Position numbers and translations under genes: made by a program. DNA of 64,000 nucleotides from Duganella sp. SG902 (GTDB lineage Bacteria > Pseudomonadota > Gammaproteobacteria > Burkholderiales > Burkholderiaceae_D). Of the stretch, positions 34,234 to 43,255 are shown piece after piece. Location of the stretch: positions 62,001 through 126,000 of the forward strand of contig NZ_JABMJK010000004.1 of NCBI RefSeq assembly GCF_013376005.1, given 5' to 3'. Numbering within the stretch: the first letter of the stretch is position 1; each line of letters starts with the position of its first letter. The notes under the pieces were generated by a model, which was not told where the DNA came from, searched no databases, and was given only the letters and a program-made list of their open reading frames with translations.

Positions 34234-36912
34234 TTATTCATCTGAATTGTTGAACTCACCGAGGAAGATATCGGGCGGCGAAGGAGGTTTGGTGTAGCCG
34301 AGATCCTTGACCGGATCGATGCCGGCTTTAATCAGGTTGTTCCAGTGATCGTCCGAGTTGTATTGGGCCGGGCGGTAGGAGATGGTGCCCTTCTTGTTCC
34401 AGTCGGACCACGGCTGCTGCTTGTTGATGTGCGCGCCGATGCGCGAGTTCAGCACCACCATCTTGCCGACCGCCTCCAGCGACACGCGCGCCACCGTGCC
34501 GGCGGGCGCCTTGTAGCCGTTGGTCGGGCCGTAGGTGCAGCTGTAGCCTTCCACCGGCAACGGCGCATAAGGCGTGCAGCGCGAACTATGGAACCACTGG
34601 CGCAGCAGGTAGAAGTTGCCGGTCTTCGCGCCTTCGTGGGTGAAGCGGACATTGTCGAATACGAAGCCGTACTTGCTCTTCAGGTGCGTGTCCGGCGCCG
34701 CGACGTAGGAGACGCCACGGTCGCCAAGGGTGCGGATCTCGCTCTGGTAAAAATAGGCGGTGCTGTCGCCGAAGATGAAATCGACGTCGCCTTCGATATA
34801 GGACTTGTTGAAGAAGCTGCGCACCGTGCTGCCGGGTTGCGGCGACTTCAGGAACAGCGTGTCCTGGAAGCCGATCAGGCGCACGTTTTCGAACTGCGCC
34901 TTGTCGGCGCTATCCACGCTCAACGCAAGCGCTTGATGGTGGATGTTGTTGACGTTGGGGAGCGCTTCGGCGCGGGCGTTGCCGGTGTCCTTGTTGTAGC
35001 CATTCTCAAAGGTCAGATTGCGCGCCTGGAAACCGTTGTTCTGCACCCAGACGGTTTGCGTGCCGAAGGTGCCGATCTGCGGGCGGTCCTTGATGGTGGC
35101 GTACATCGCCTGCACCGCCGGCGTGGCCCTGGCGAATTGCGCGCCGTACTGCGCATCGTAGGCGGCGCCGGTGATCGATGCATCCAGTTTTGCGGTGATG
35201 CGTGTGGCGGCGGCGTCCTTGCCTTCGCCGTACAGCGTGATCGGCGCGGCGGAGGCGGGAATGTAGACCAGCTCCGGATATACGCCTGGCTTCACCAGCA
35301 TGTACAGGCGTTTGCCGGTGCTGTCCCGCACCGCGCGGCTGACGGCTTCCTGAACTGTGTTGAAGATGCGGACGCCATCGGCCCGCGCGGCCTTGTCGAC
35401 GATGTAGTCCGGCGTGAAGGCCGCGCCCCTGGCCAGCGGGTCGGACAGCGGATCCCATGGATCCACCGTCTCCTTGCCGGCCACGCCGACGTATTTCAGG
35501 ACCTCGCCGTAGGCGTATTGCTTCGCCTGTTCCAGCGTGAGTTGCGGCCGCAGGCCGGCGGTGGCCTCGGGGAAGGGCGCGAAGCGGTTGGCGCAGGTGC
35601 TGGTATCGCTGGCGCTGATCGCATCACCGGACATACGGGCGGATTCTATCTTGTGATCCGCCTTGCCGGCGATGCTGACGTTGCGCAGCGTGGCCTGCAC
35701 CGGATGCTGTTCGTCATAGCCTTGCACGCTGACGCGGCCCGGGGTGACGCTGTGCACGTCGTCGAAGCTGATGTTGGTGTAGACCGGCACCAGCGTGCCC
35801 TCGGCCTTGTTGTCGTAGCGGGCGCCGATGTCGATCGGTGTCTTCACGTTGCGCAGGCAGACGTTGCGATAGATGACCTGCTCCACCACGCCGCCGCGCG
35901 AGACATCGCTTTTGATGCGTAGGCCGGAGGTGGTGCCATCCATGCTCAGGTCTTCCACCAGCACGCGGCGCACGCCGCCGTTGGTTTCGCTGCCGATGGA
36001 CATGCCATGGCCGCTGTAGAAGCGATTGTGCAGGATGGAGATGTTCTCGGTGGCGCCGCTGTTGCCGGCCTTGATGGCGACGTTGTCGTCGCCGGTGCGG
36101 ATATGGCTGTAGGCGATGGTGACATTGCGCGAGGAGATGGGATCGATGCCATCGGTGTTGCGCGCTGTGGCCGGGGTGTCGATGCGCATGCCCCATGCGG
36201 TGAAGCCGTCCACTTTGTTCAGCGTGACGTGGAAGTTGGGCGAGTTGCGCAAGGTGATCTTGTGCAGCGTGATGTCCTGCGAGTTGGTTACCTCGATCAG
36301 GCGCGGCACGTTCTGGCGCGCGTCTTCCTTCTGCGCGCGGCGCGCCAGCTGCCACCACGATTCGCCACCGCCCTCGATCACGCGGCCGCCCTGGCCGTCG
36401 ATGCTGCCTTCGCCGTAGATGCCGCTGGATCTGGCGTTGTCGATGGTGATGAAGGTTTTGCAGCCGCGTCCCAGCTTGTCGATGGTGCCGCAGGTGCCGG
36501 CGCCACGGTCGTACAGCTTGGGATTCACGCTCGCTTGCAGCACGGCGCCCTGGTCGATCAGCAGGCTGACGCCGCTGCGCAGCTTGAGCGGACCGGAAAC
36601 AAAGCTGCCGCTGAGCCGCACCGCGCGGCCGGCGGGGCATTGGTCGATGGCGGACTGGATGCGCGCGGTGTCGTCAACGCTCCCCGCCGCCGCGGTCAGC
36701 ACGGTGCAGGAAGGGGGCGCCACCGGCTCGTTGACCTTGCGCGTGTCCTGCGCGTGCGCGGGGCCGGCGAGCAAGCCGGCGACGGTGAGCAGCGTGGGGA
36801 GCGCCGGCCGCACCAGCAGCCTGGGTATCGCGCGCCGGGAAGGAGTGCGCGGCGCCAGGCGCGACGCGGGAACCTGCGGCTCGTTTTTCTGACGTGGGCG
36901 GAACTTGGTCAC
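34234..36912 (-). CDS. Polygalacturonase-pectinesterase fusion (GH28-CE8)
   Basis: 892-residue bifunctional secreted enzyme. After a signal segment that ends near P-A-H-A-Q, the GH28 domain spans about 65-420 with N-T-D-G-I-D, T-G-D-D-N-V-A-I-K, S-G-H-G-M-S-I-G-S-E and L-R-I-K-S-D. The CE8 domain spans about 495-880 with G-V-Y-P-E-L, Q-A-L-A-L, G-F-Q-D-T-L-F and D-F-I-F-G-D. So one polypeptide can remove methyl esters and cut the exposed polygalacturonan. The start overlaps the acetylesterase stop (ATGA) and it ends 10 bases before the next ATG. Confidence 0.94.
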   Translation of the reverse strand: MTKFRPRQKNEPQVPASRLAPRTPSRRAIPRLLVRPALPTLLTVAGLLAGPAHAQDTRKVNEPVAPPSCTVLTAAAGSVDDTARIQSAIDQCPAGRAVRLSGSFVSGPLKLRSGVSLLIDQGAVLQASVNPKLYDRGAGTCGTIDKLGRGCKTFITIDNARSSGIYGEGSIDGQGGRVIEGGGESWWQLARRAQKEDARQNVPRLIEVTNSQDITLHKITLRNSPNFHVTLNKVDGFTAWGMRIDTPATARNTDGIDPISSRNVTIAYSHIRTGDDNVAIKAGNSGATENISILHNRFYSGHGMSIGSETNGGVRRVLVEDLSMDGTTSGLRIKSDVSRGGVVEQVIYRNVCLRNVKTPIDIGARYDNKAEGTLVPVYTNISFDDVHSVTPGRVSVQGYDEQHPVQATLRNVSIAGKADHKIESARMSGDAISASDTSTCANRFAPFPEATAGLRPQLTLEQAKQYAYGEVLKYVGVAGKETVDPWDPLSDPLARGAAFTPDYIVDKAARADGVRIFNTVQEAVSRAVRDSTGKRLYMLVKPGVYPELVYIPASAAPITLYGEGKDAAATRITAKLDASITGAAYDAQYGAQFARATPAVQAMYATIKDRPQIGTFGTQTVWVQNNGFQARNLTFENGYNKDTGNARAEALPNVNNIHHQALALSVDSADKAQFENVRLIGFQDTLFLKSPQPGSTVRSFFNKSYIEGDVDFIFGDSTAYFYQSEIRTLGDRGVSYVAAPDTHLKSKYGFVFDNVRFTHEGAKTGNFYLLRQWFHSSRCTPYAPLPVEGYSCTYGPTNGYKAPAGTVARVSLEAVGKMVVLNSRIGAHINKQQPWSDWNKKGTISYRPAQYNSDDHWNNLIKAGIDPVKDLGYTKPPSPPDIFLGEFNNSDE

Positions 36913-37691
36913 TGTTCGCTCTCCGGCTTGAACTGGCCGGCCGCTTCAGGGATGGTGCGCTTGATTTCTTCCATCACCATGCGCGAGAAGTAGGCCGCGC
37001 CCTTGGCGCCGACGTGCGTGCGGTCGAAGGCGGTCTTGGCGGCGCCGGCGACTTCCACCTTGCCGGCCGCTGGCGCGACGCCGTAATCGGCCGGACGCGG
37101 CGCCATGGCCAGCGTGTCCGCCTCGTCCTGGCCCATGGCCTGCACGGCCGCGTAGCTGTCCGCGTTAAGGTCCAGCAGCGGCACTTTCTGCGCGGTGGCG
37201 GTGGCGCGGATTACGTCGGCCCACGGTCCAAGGTTGTTCTCCAATACGCCGTCCTTGAAGGTGCGGCGCGTCAGCGGCGTGACCAGCACCGGCACGCCGC
37301 CCAGCGCCTTCACTTCCTGCGCATAGCGTGCCATGTTGACGGGGAATTCGGTTTTCAGGTCGGTCGAGCGGCCAGGCTTGCCCGGCTGGTCGTTGTGGCC
37401 GAACTGGATCAGCACATAGGTGGCGCGGTACGCGGCGGAACCGCGCAGCAGGCCTTCCACCTCGTCCCAGCGGCCTTCGGCGCGGAAGCTGCCGGAACTG
37501 CGTCCGCCTTTGGCCAGGTTGATGCAGGTGTTGGCGCGGTTGACGCGCGCGCAGAAGGCGTCGCCGTAACCGCTGTTGCTGGCCATGGTGGAATCGCCGA
37601 CCAGGATGAAGCGGACCGGCTTGTCGGCCGCGTGCACGCCGCCGGCCAGCAAGATGGTTGCGGCAGCGAGGCTGGTAATCAGGGTTTTCAT
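36909..37691 (-). CDS. SGNH acetylesterase, rhamnogalacturonan type (CE12)
   Basis: 260-residue secreted esterase with signal peptide. SGNH blocks: G-D-S-T-M near residue 32 (Ser nucleophile), G-G-R-S-S-G-S near residue 61, G-H-N-D near residue 98, and D-R-T-H-V-G near residue 221 (catalytic Asp and His). The GDST block and the G-H-N-D block match the CE12 rhamnogalacturonan acetylesterases, which strip acetyl groups from pectin. It is the first gene after the receptor gene terminator and is coupled to the fusion enzyme. Confidence 0.92.
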   Translation of the reverse strand: MKTLITSLAAATILLAGGVHAADKPVRFILVGDSTMASNSGYGDAFCARVNRANTCINLAKGGRSSGSFRAEGRWDEVEGLLRGSAAYRATYVLIQFGHNDQPGKPGRSTDLKTEFPVNMARYAQEVKALGGVPVLVTPLTRRTFKDGVLENNLGPWADVIRATATAQKVPLLDLNADSYAAVQAMGQDEADTLAMAPRPADYGVAPAAGKVEVAGAAKTAFDRTHVGAKGAAYFSRMVMEEIKRTIPEAAGQFKPESEQ

Positions 37692-37705
37692 GATGAGGTC
37701 CCGGT

Positions 37706-37744
37706 AAAAAAAAAGGCGCCGGCCGTGGTTCCGGTCCGGCGCCC
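37706..37744 (-). terminator. Intrinsic terminator after the TonB receptor gene
   Basis: On the reverse strand an 8-bp GC stem (37736-37743 with 37715-37722) is followed by nine T (37714-37706). It lies between the receptor stop and the acetylesterase start, so it should make the enzyme genes a reduced read-through product or give the receptor higher mRNA level. Confidence 0.88.
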
Positions 37745-37757
37745 ATACTCAGGCGGA

Positions 37758-40481
37758 TTAGAAGTTGTAGGTTACACGCACGTTGTAGGCGCGGCCGATC
37801 GGGCTGGCGGCGCTGCTCAGGTAACCAAAGCTATACAGGCTGCTGTTGGTTGCTGGCGGCGGCGCGTTGAACAGGTTGGTGATGCCAGCCACCACTTGCA
37901 TGTTCTTGAAGCCGTTGTAGGTCGCGGTGTAGTTCCACTGCTTGTACGAGTTGATGTTGCGCCAGTACTGCTTGGCCACCAGATTCTGGTCGGTGTACTT
38001 CGAGTTGTAGTTCTGGGTCAGCTGCATGTTCCAGTTGCCATTGGCCCAGTTCAGCTTTGCCGTGTGCTTCCAGCGGTAGGTGATGATCGGGAAGCTCGAC
38101 GTGGTGCCGTTGCTGGCCAGGCCGAACTGGCCGATGTTCGACACGAACGGGCTGCCTGCGTACAGCTGGTTGTCGAACTGGGTCAGGTAAGTACCGTCGA
38201 TCGACACCTTGAAATCGCCGTACGCGGTTTTAGGGAACGAGTACGAGCCCGATACGTCCACACCAGCCGCCTTCTGGCCACCCAGGTTCATGGTGGTGTT
38301 GTTGATGTAGTTGATGGTGCGGTCGGCGTTACGCACGAAGTACGATGCATACTGCTGCGGGTACAGGAAGTACACTTGCTCCGGCAGGTTGGCCAGCATG
38401 TCGGTCATGCGGATGTTCCAGTAGTCGAACGACACCATGCTGTTCTTGACGGGTTCCATCACCACGCCCAGCGTGTAGCCTTTCGACTTCTCCGGCTTCA
38501 GGCCGGCGTTGGAGCCGGTCTGCTTGGGCAGGGTGGTGTTGCAGACGGTCGAAGCGACATAACCTGGCAGCGCGGTGCCGGTGCCGGCCACGCCTGGGGT
38601 ACCGCCCGGGCACAGTACCGGATCGTCCCACTTGGCGGCGGTCAGGCCGGTGGCGCCTGGCAGGCGGTAGCCGTAGGCGTCGAACAGGGTCGGCGCGCGG
38701 AAGCCGGTGTTGGCCGAGCCGCGGAACATCAGCTGCTTGGTGGGCTCCCAGCGGAAGCTGATCTTTGGATTGACGGTGGTGCCGAAGTCGCTGAAATGGT
38801 CGGCACGCACGGCGCCGTTCAGTTCCAGGGTCTTGGTGATCGGCGCGTTGATCTCGGTGAACAGCGCGGCCACGTTACGCCCGCCTTCGCCGTGCGATGG
38901 GCTGGTGTTGGCGTAGGTGACGTCGGCAACGATCGGCAGCTTGGTGTCTTCCGTGGTGTCGCGGTGCAGGTCGGCGCCGATTGCCAGTGCCAGCGAACCG
39001 CCCGCCAGTTCGGTCAGCGCGCGGCTGGCGGTGATGTCGATGCCGGTGAAGGTGGATTTCGAGGTGCGGTTCTTGGCGCCGTCCACGCTGATCGAATCCA
39101 GGTAAGCCTTGCCATCGGCATCCTGCAGGCCGAATGGATTCAGCTTGCCGTTTTTCAGGCCGTCCAGCAGGCCCTGGCCTTTGACGTAGCCGTCGTAGTA
39201 GTAATTGTCGCGGTTGGAGATACCGATCACCAGGCCGGCCTTGTAGTCCCAGCCCGCCAGCGTGCCTTCGTCGCTGACGGCGAGGCGCTGGTTCAGCTGC
39301 ACGTCCTTGGTGGTAGCCAGGCCCAGGTCGGCCACGGCCCAGGTCAGGGTCAATGGCGCGCCGTTCAGGCCTGCCACGGCGGGCACGCCGCCGCTGCCGC
39401 CTGGATACCATTTGCTGGTCGATGGCAGGATCGGCGCCACGCCATTGACGGCCAGCGCATTGGTCGGGTTGCGGGTGCCCTTGATGAATTCCTCGCCGCG
39501 CGAGTAGTCGACGGTGATCACGTGATCTTCGCTGACCTTGTAGTTACCGCGGGCGTAGAAGGTGACCTGCTGGTTGGCGTACAAGGAGGTGCCGTACTCG
39601 TTGTTGTCGATGACGCAGGTGCCTTTCTGGCCCGGGATCGAGTACGGCGCCAGGCAGCCCCTGGTGCCGTACGGGTTCTGCGCGTTCTTGTTGGTCGGCG
39701 TGGTGAAGTTGGCCGGGGTGGCGTTGCCGCCGGTGCCCAGGGTTGGTGCGCGGCCCAGCTCCGTCAGTTTTTCCACGGAGCTCAGGTAGGCGCGGTCCGA
39801 TGCGGCCAGGCGCGAACGCTGGTGCGCGTCGATGGTGGCGTAGAAGCTCCAGCCGTCGCGTTCCAGGTTGCCCTTGCCCCAGGTGGCGGTCAGGCGCTGC
39901 TCGTCGCCGCCGCCTTTTTTCTCGGGCTGCACGGCTTGCGCGGTCAGCTGCGTGCCTTCGAACTGGGTCTTGGTGATGAAGTTGACCACGCCGCCGATGG
40001 CGTCGGAACCGTAGATCGAGGAGGCGCCGTCGCGCAGCACTTCAACGCGGGCGATGGCGGACATCGGAATCACGTCCAGGTTGGCGTAGCCGTCGGCGAT
40101 CGCCTCGTTGGCCAGGCGACGGCCGTTCAGCAGCACCAGGGTGCGGTTCACGCCCAGGCCGCGCAGGTTGATGTTGGTGCCGGAGCCGGCGTTCGACGGC
40201 GCCAGCGAGGCCGATTGCGGCAGCGCCATCATGAAGTCGGCCAGGGTGGTCATGCCTTGCTTGACCAGGTCTTCGGCCTTGACGGTGGTGACAGGCAGCG
40301 ATGCCTCGTTGGCGACGCGCTTGATGCTGGAACCGGTCACTTCGACGCGGGTCATGTTGGCGTCGTCGCTGGCGTTTTGCGCGGCTGCCTGGTTGGCCAG
40401 CGTCAGCACAGCCAGGCTAATGGCGGACAGCAGCAGGCGGGGTTGTGCGGAACGTTTCTGGACCGGGTGCTCGGACTTCAT
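37758..40481 (-). CDS. TonB-dependent outer-membrane receptor
   Basis: 907-residue receptor with a signal peptide (ends A-A-A-Q), a plug domain (about 45-165: V-E-V-T-G-S-S-I-K-R, I-N-L-R-G-L-G-V-N-R-T-L-V-L-L-N-G-R-R and A-S-S-I-Y-G-S-D-A-I-G-G-V-V) and a 22-strand barrel that ends R-V-T-Y-N-F. By position it imports pectin fragments (oligogalacturonides) into the periplasm. The ~200-base upstream gap contains AAGCGCTT at 40529-40536, a palindrome of the LacI type, but no matching regulator is in the window. No copy of the TGGTCAGACCA motif is there. Confidence 0.93.
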   Translation of the reverse strand: MKSEHPVQKRSAQPRLLLSAISLAVLTLANQAAAQNASDDANMTRVEVTGSSIKRVANEASLPVTTVKAEDLVKQGMTTLADFMMALPQSASLAPSNAGSGTNINLRGLGVNRTLVLLNGRRLANEAIADGYANLDVIPMSAIARVEVLRDGASSIYGSDAIGGVVNFITKTQFEGTQLTAQAVQPEKKGGGDEQRLTATWGKGNLERDGWSFYATIDAHQRSRLAASDRAYLSSVEKLTELGRAPTLGTGGNATPANFTTPTNKNAQNPYGTRGCLAPYSIPGQKGTCVIDNNEYGTSLYANQQVTFYARGNYKVSEDHVITVDYSRGEEFIKGTRNPTNALAVNGVAPILPSTSKWYPGGSGGVPAVAGLNGAPLTLTWAVADLGLATTKDVQLNQRLAVSDEGTLAGWDYKAGLVIGISNRDNYYYDGYVKGQGLLDGLKNGKLNPFGLQDADGKAYLDSISVDGAKNRTSKSTFTGIDITASRALTELAGGSLALAIGADLHRDTTEDTKLPIVADVTYANTSPSHGEGGRNVAALFTEINAPITKTLELNGAVRADHFSDFGTTVNPKISFRWEPTKQLMFRGSANTGFRAPTLFDAYGYRLPGATGLTAAKWDDPVLCPGGTPGVAGTGTALPGYVASTVCNTTLPKQTGSNAGLKPEKSKGYTLGVVMEPVKNSMVSFDYWNIRMTDMLANLPEQVYFLYPQQYASYFVRNADRTINYINNTTMNLGGQKAAGVDVSGSYSFPKTAYGDFKVSIDGTYLTQFDNQLYAGSPFVSNIGQFGLASNGTTSSFPIITYRWKHTAKLNWANGNWNMQLTQNYNSKYTDQNLVAKQYWRNINSYKQWNYTATYNGFKNMQVVAGITNLFNAPPPATNSSLYSFGYLSSAASPIGRAYNVRVTYNF

Positions 40482-40687
40482 GGTGTTGTCTCCTTCGTCT
40501 CTTGAATAAAGTTATACGCTGCGCTGAAAAGCGCTTGCGTGAGTGGAGCACCTCGCGTACTCCGTGCCGCTAAGACGAGGGCCGCTGCGCTGCCTGCGCA
40601 GCCGGGCCGAGGTCGAGTCGGTCGATAACTTGATTGCTTTATTTCGCGGAGGGCATCGAGGCCGCTCCTGCGTTACTACCGATACTG

Positions 40688-41392
40688 TTATCCGCGCGAG
40701 AAGGTGCGGGTCACGCGTTCCAGGTGGGCGCGCATGGCTTTGCGCGCCGCCGCCGGATCGTGGGAGGCGATCGCCTCCAGGATGCGGCGGTGGTCCTTCA
40801 GCGTTTCCTGACGCAGTTCCTCGGTCTGGAAGTGTTCTTTGAGCTTGTGCCACAGGCGGCCGCGCTGGTCCCACAGGTAGTTCAGCGATCCGACCAGCGC
40901 GCTGTTGCCGGTGGCGCGCGCGATGGCCAGGTGGAAGTTGCGGTCGGCCTGCTCGTTGCTTGAATAATTGGCGTGGTGCTTTTCCATCTCCACCACCGCC
41001 TGCAGGATGGCGTCGATGGCGCTGTCGGTGGCCACGCGGGCGGCGATGGCGGCGATCTCGGATTCGATCAGGCGGCGGGCGGACAGCACCTCGAAGGGAC
41101 CGGGGCCGACTTCCGGCAGGTCGGCCTCGGCCGGTTCCGGCAGTTCGCTGACGTACACGCCGGAGCCGCCGCGCACCTCGATCACGCCGCCCAGCTCCAG
41201 CGCGATCAGGGCTTCGCGCAGGGAGGCGCGGCTGACGCTGAGCTTGGTGGCCAGGTCGCGCTCGGACGGCAGGCGCTCGCCGGCGGCGATGTTCTCGTTG
41301 CGGATCAGTTCCTGGATGCGGTCGGCCACCACGCGGTACAGGCGCGGTTCGTGGGCGTTGCTCTCGGCAGGAAATGCGGTCTTTTTCAGCAT
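40688..41392 (-). CDS. FadR-type GntR transcriptional regulator of garD-udh
   Basis: 234 residues: a GntR winged helix (about 15-85: G-E-R-L-P-S-E-R-D-L-A and S-R-A-S-L-R-E-A-L) and an FCD effector domain (about 100-225; metal-type His/Asp in D-R-N-F-H-L-A). It faces garD-udh across a 280-base gap with three TGGTCAGRCCA sites, as expected for a hexuronate regulator of the UxuR/ExuR kind. It likely represses both directions until a uronate or aldarate appears. Confidence 0.88.
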   Translation of the reverse strand: MLKKTAFPAESNAHEPRLYRVVADRIQELIRNENIAAGERLPSERDLATKLSVSRASLREALIALELGGVIEVRGGSGVYVSELPEPAEADLPEVGPGPFEVLSARRLIESEIAAIAARVATDSAIDAILQAVVEMEKHHANYSSNEQADRNFHLAIARATGNSALVGSLNYLWDQRGRLWHKLKEHFQTEELRQETLKDHRRILEAIASHDPAAARKAMRAHLERVTRTFSRG

Positions 41393-41432
41393 TTGTGTCT
41401 CGTCTCTCGGTGTGGCTTATTGATTTGCCATC

Positions 41433-41443
41433 TGGTCAGGCCA
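41433..41443. promoter_or_regulatory. GntR operator candidate, copy 1
   Basis: TGGTCAGGCCA, one base off the TGGTCAGACCA core, 40 bases upstream of the regulator start. With copy 2 it forms a close pair (19-base spacing, centre to centre). Confidence 0.6.
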
Positions 41444-41451
41444 TTCTAAGG

Positions 41452-41462
41452 TGGTCAGACCA
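41452..41462. promoter_or_regulatory. GntR operator candidate, copy 2
   Basis: TGGTCAGACCA, palindromic about its central base. It fits the TNGTNNNACNA type consensus of FadR-family regulators and is placed to control the regulator gene itself. Confidence 0.7.
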
Positions 41463-41623
41463 AATACGCAATGTGGACTAGCCAAATTAATTTTTAAATG
41501 GCATACTGAATTCATCGAGCAGCTGTCTGCGCCCCATGTTTACAAGGTCTCTCCCCTAGGAAATATGCGGTTTCCGGACTGTGGCGCGCAGGCCACAACC
41601 AACAGATGGCCGGCCAATAACAG

Positions 41624-41640
41624 AAGTGGTCAGACCACTT
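41624..41640. promoter_or_regulatory. GntR operator candidate, copy 3 (garD side)
   Basis: AAGTGGTC-A-GACCACTT, a perfect 17-base palindrome with 8-base arms, 32 bases upstream of the garD ATG. The strongest of the three copies, likely to block garD-udh transcription when bound. Confidence 0.75.
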
Positions 41641-41672
41641 TTCGAGACTAAAAAACAACGTAGGAAAGCCAG

Positions 41673-43235
41673 ATGACCACTCCCGCCAGCGCAAACACCC
41701 CGCGCTACATCCTCATGCACGACAACGATAACGTTGCGATTGTCGTCAACGACGGCGGCCTGCCGGCCGGCGCTGTGTTCCCCAACGGGCTGACGCTGCT
41801 GGAAGCGGTCCCGCAAGGCCACAAGGTGGCGCTGCGCGACCTGGCCAAGGGCGACCGCGTGATCCGCTACAACGTCACCATCGGTTTCGCCGCCAAGGAC
41901 CTGCCGGCCGGCAGCTGGCTGGCCGAGCACAACGTCGAGATGCCGGCCGCGCGCGAGCTGGAAGGCCTGCCGATCGCCACCGTCAAGCCGCCGCCGATGG
42001 AACCGCTGGAGGGCTACACCTTCCAGGGTTACCGCAATCCGGACGGCAGCGTCGGCACGCGCAACATCCTGGCGATCACCACCACGGTGCAATGCGTGTC
42101 CGGCGTGGTGGAGTTCGCGGTGGAGCGCATCAAGAAGGAACTGCTGCCGAAGTACCCCAACGTCGACGACGTGGTGGGACTGGAGCATACCTACGGCTGC
42201 GGCGTGGCGATCGACGCGCCGGGCGCCAACATCCCGATCCGCACCATCCGCAACATCGCGCTGAACCCCAACTTCGGCGGCCAGGCCATGGTGGTCAGTC
42301 TCGGTTGCGAAAAGCTGCAGCCAACGCGCCTGTTCCCGAAAGGCTCGATCCCGATCCAGAACGCGGGCGGCGCCGATCCGGGCCTGGTCTGCCTGCAGGA
42401 CGCGCAACATGTCGGCTTCATGTCGATGATCGAATCGATCATGAAGCAGGCCGAAACCAATCTGGCGGAACTGAACAAGCGCCAGCGTGAAACCGTGCCG
42501 GCCTCGGAGCTGGTGGTGGGCGTGCAATGCGGCGGCAGCGACGCCTTCTCTGGCGTCACCGCCAATCCGGCGGTGGGCTTTGCCACCGACCTGCTGGTGC
42601 GCGCCGGTGCCACCGTCATGTTCTCGGAAGTGACCGAGGTCCGCGACGGCATCGACCAACTGACCTCGCGCGCCACCACGCCGGAAGTGGCCGAGGCCAT
42701 GATCCGCGAGATGGAGTGGTACGACAATTACCTGACGCGCGGCGGCGTCGATCGCAGCGCCAACACCACGCCGGGCAACAAGAAGGGCGGCCTGTCCAAC
42801 ATCGTCGAGAAGGCCATGGGCTCGATCGTCAAATCGGGCAGCGCGCCGATTTCCGGCGTGCTGTCGCCGGGCGAGAAGCTGACGCAAAAAGGCCTGATCT
42901 ACGCCGCCACGCCGGCCAGCGATTTCATTTGCGGCACGCTGCAAGTGGCGGCCGGCATGAACCTGCACATCTTCACCACCGGGCGCGGCACGCCGTACGG
43001 CCTGGCCGAAGTGCCGGTGATTAAAGTCGCCACCCGCAACGATCTGGCGCGCCGCTGGCATGACCTGATGGACGTGAACGCGGGCCGCATCGCCAGCGGC
43101 GAAGCCACCATCGCGGAAGTGGGCTGGGAGATGTTCCAACTGATGCTGGACGTGGCCAGCGGCCGCGAGACCTATGCCGAAAAATGGAAGCTGCACAACG
43201 CACTGGTGCTGTTCAACCCGGCCCCGGTGACCTGA
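41673..43235 (+). CDS. garD: Galactarate dehydratase
   Basis: 520 residues, close to the 523 of E. coli GarD. It dehydrates galactarate to 5-keto-4-deoxyglucarate, the KdgD substrate. An N-terminal SAF-like domain (about 1-95; [16 protein letters not shown]) precedes the UxaA-type catalytic part, with [13 protein letters not shown] near residue 114, H-T-Y-G-C-G-V-A near residue 171 and L-G-C-E-K-L-Q-P near residue 209. GarD is favoured over altronate dehydratase (UxaA) because of the D-N-V-A-I-V-V-N-D start and its pairing with udh. First gene of a two-gene operon. Confidence 0.92.
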   Translation: MTTPASANTPRYILMHDNDNVAIVVNDGGLPAGAVFPNGLTLLEAVPQGHKVALRDLAKGDRVIRYNVTIGFAAKDLPAGSWLAEHNVEMPAARELEGLPIATVKPPPMEPLEGYTFQGYRNPDGSVGTRNILAITTTVQCVSGVVEFAVERIKKELLPKYPNVDDVVGLEHTYGCGVAIDAPGANIPIRTIRNIALNPNFGGQAMVVSLGCEKLQPTRLFPKGSIPIQNAGGADPGLVCLQDAQHVGFMSMIESIMKQAETNLAELNKRQRETVPASELVVGVQCGGSDAFSGVTANPAVGFATDLLVRAGATVMFSEVTEVRDGIDQLTSRATTPEVAEAMIREMEWYDNYLTRGGVDRSANTTPGNKKGGLSNIVEKAMGSIVKSGSAPISGVLSPGEKLTQKGLIYAATPASDFICGTLQVAAGMNLHIFTTGRGTPYGLAEVPVIKVATRNDLARRWHDLMDVNAGRIASGEATIAEVGWEMFQLMLDVASGRETYAEKWKLHNALVLFNPAPVT

Positions 43236-43255
43236 TAAAAAGAGAAGAGACAAAC

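Noticed and set aside
34234..36912. Two separate genes joined by error
   Set aside because: The linker between the GH28 and CE8 parts is open, has no stop or internal start with SD, and both halves read without frameshift.
36894..40505. 1203-codon plus-strand frame antisense to the acetylesterase and TonB receptor genes
   Set aside because: The reverse-strand genes carry clear motifs and signal peptides; the antisense text is Gly/Val/Arg/His-rich and has no domain.
41673..43235. Altronate dehydratase (UxaA) as the name for this gene
   Set aside because: Length, N-terminal text and the partner uronate dehydrogenase fit galactarate dehydratase; there is no uxaB or uxaC in the window.
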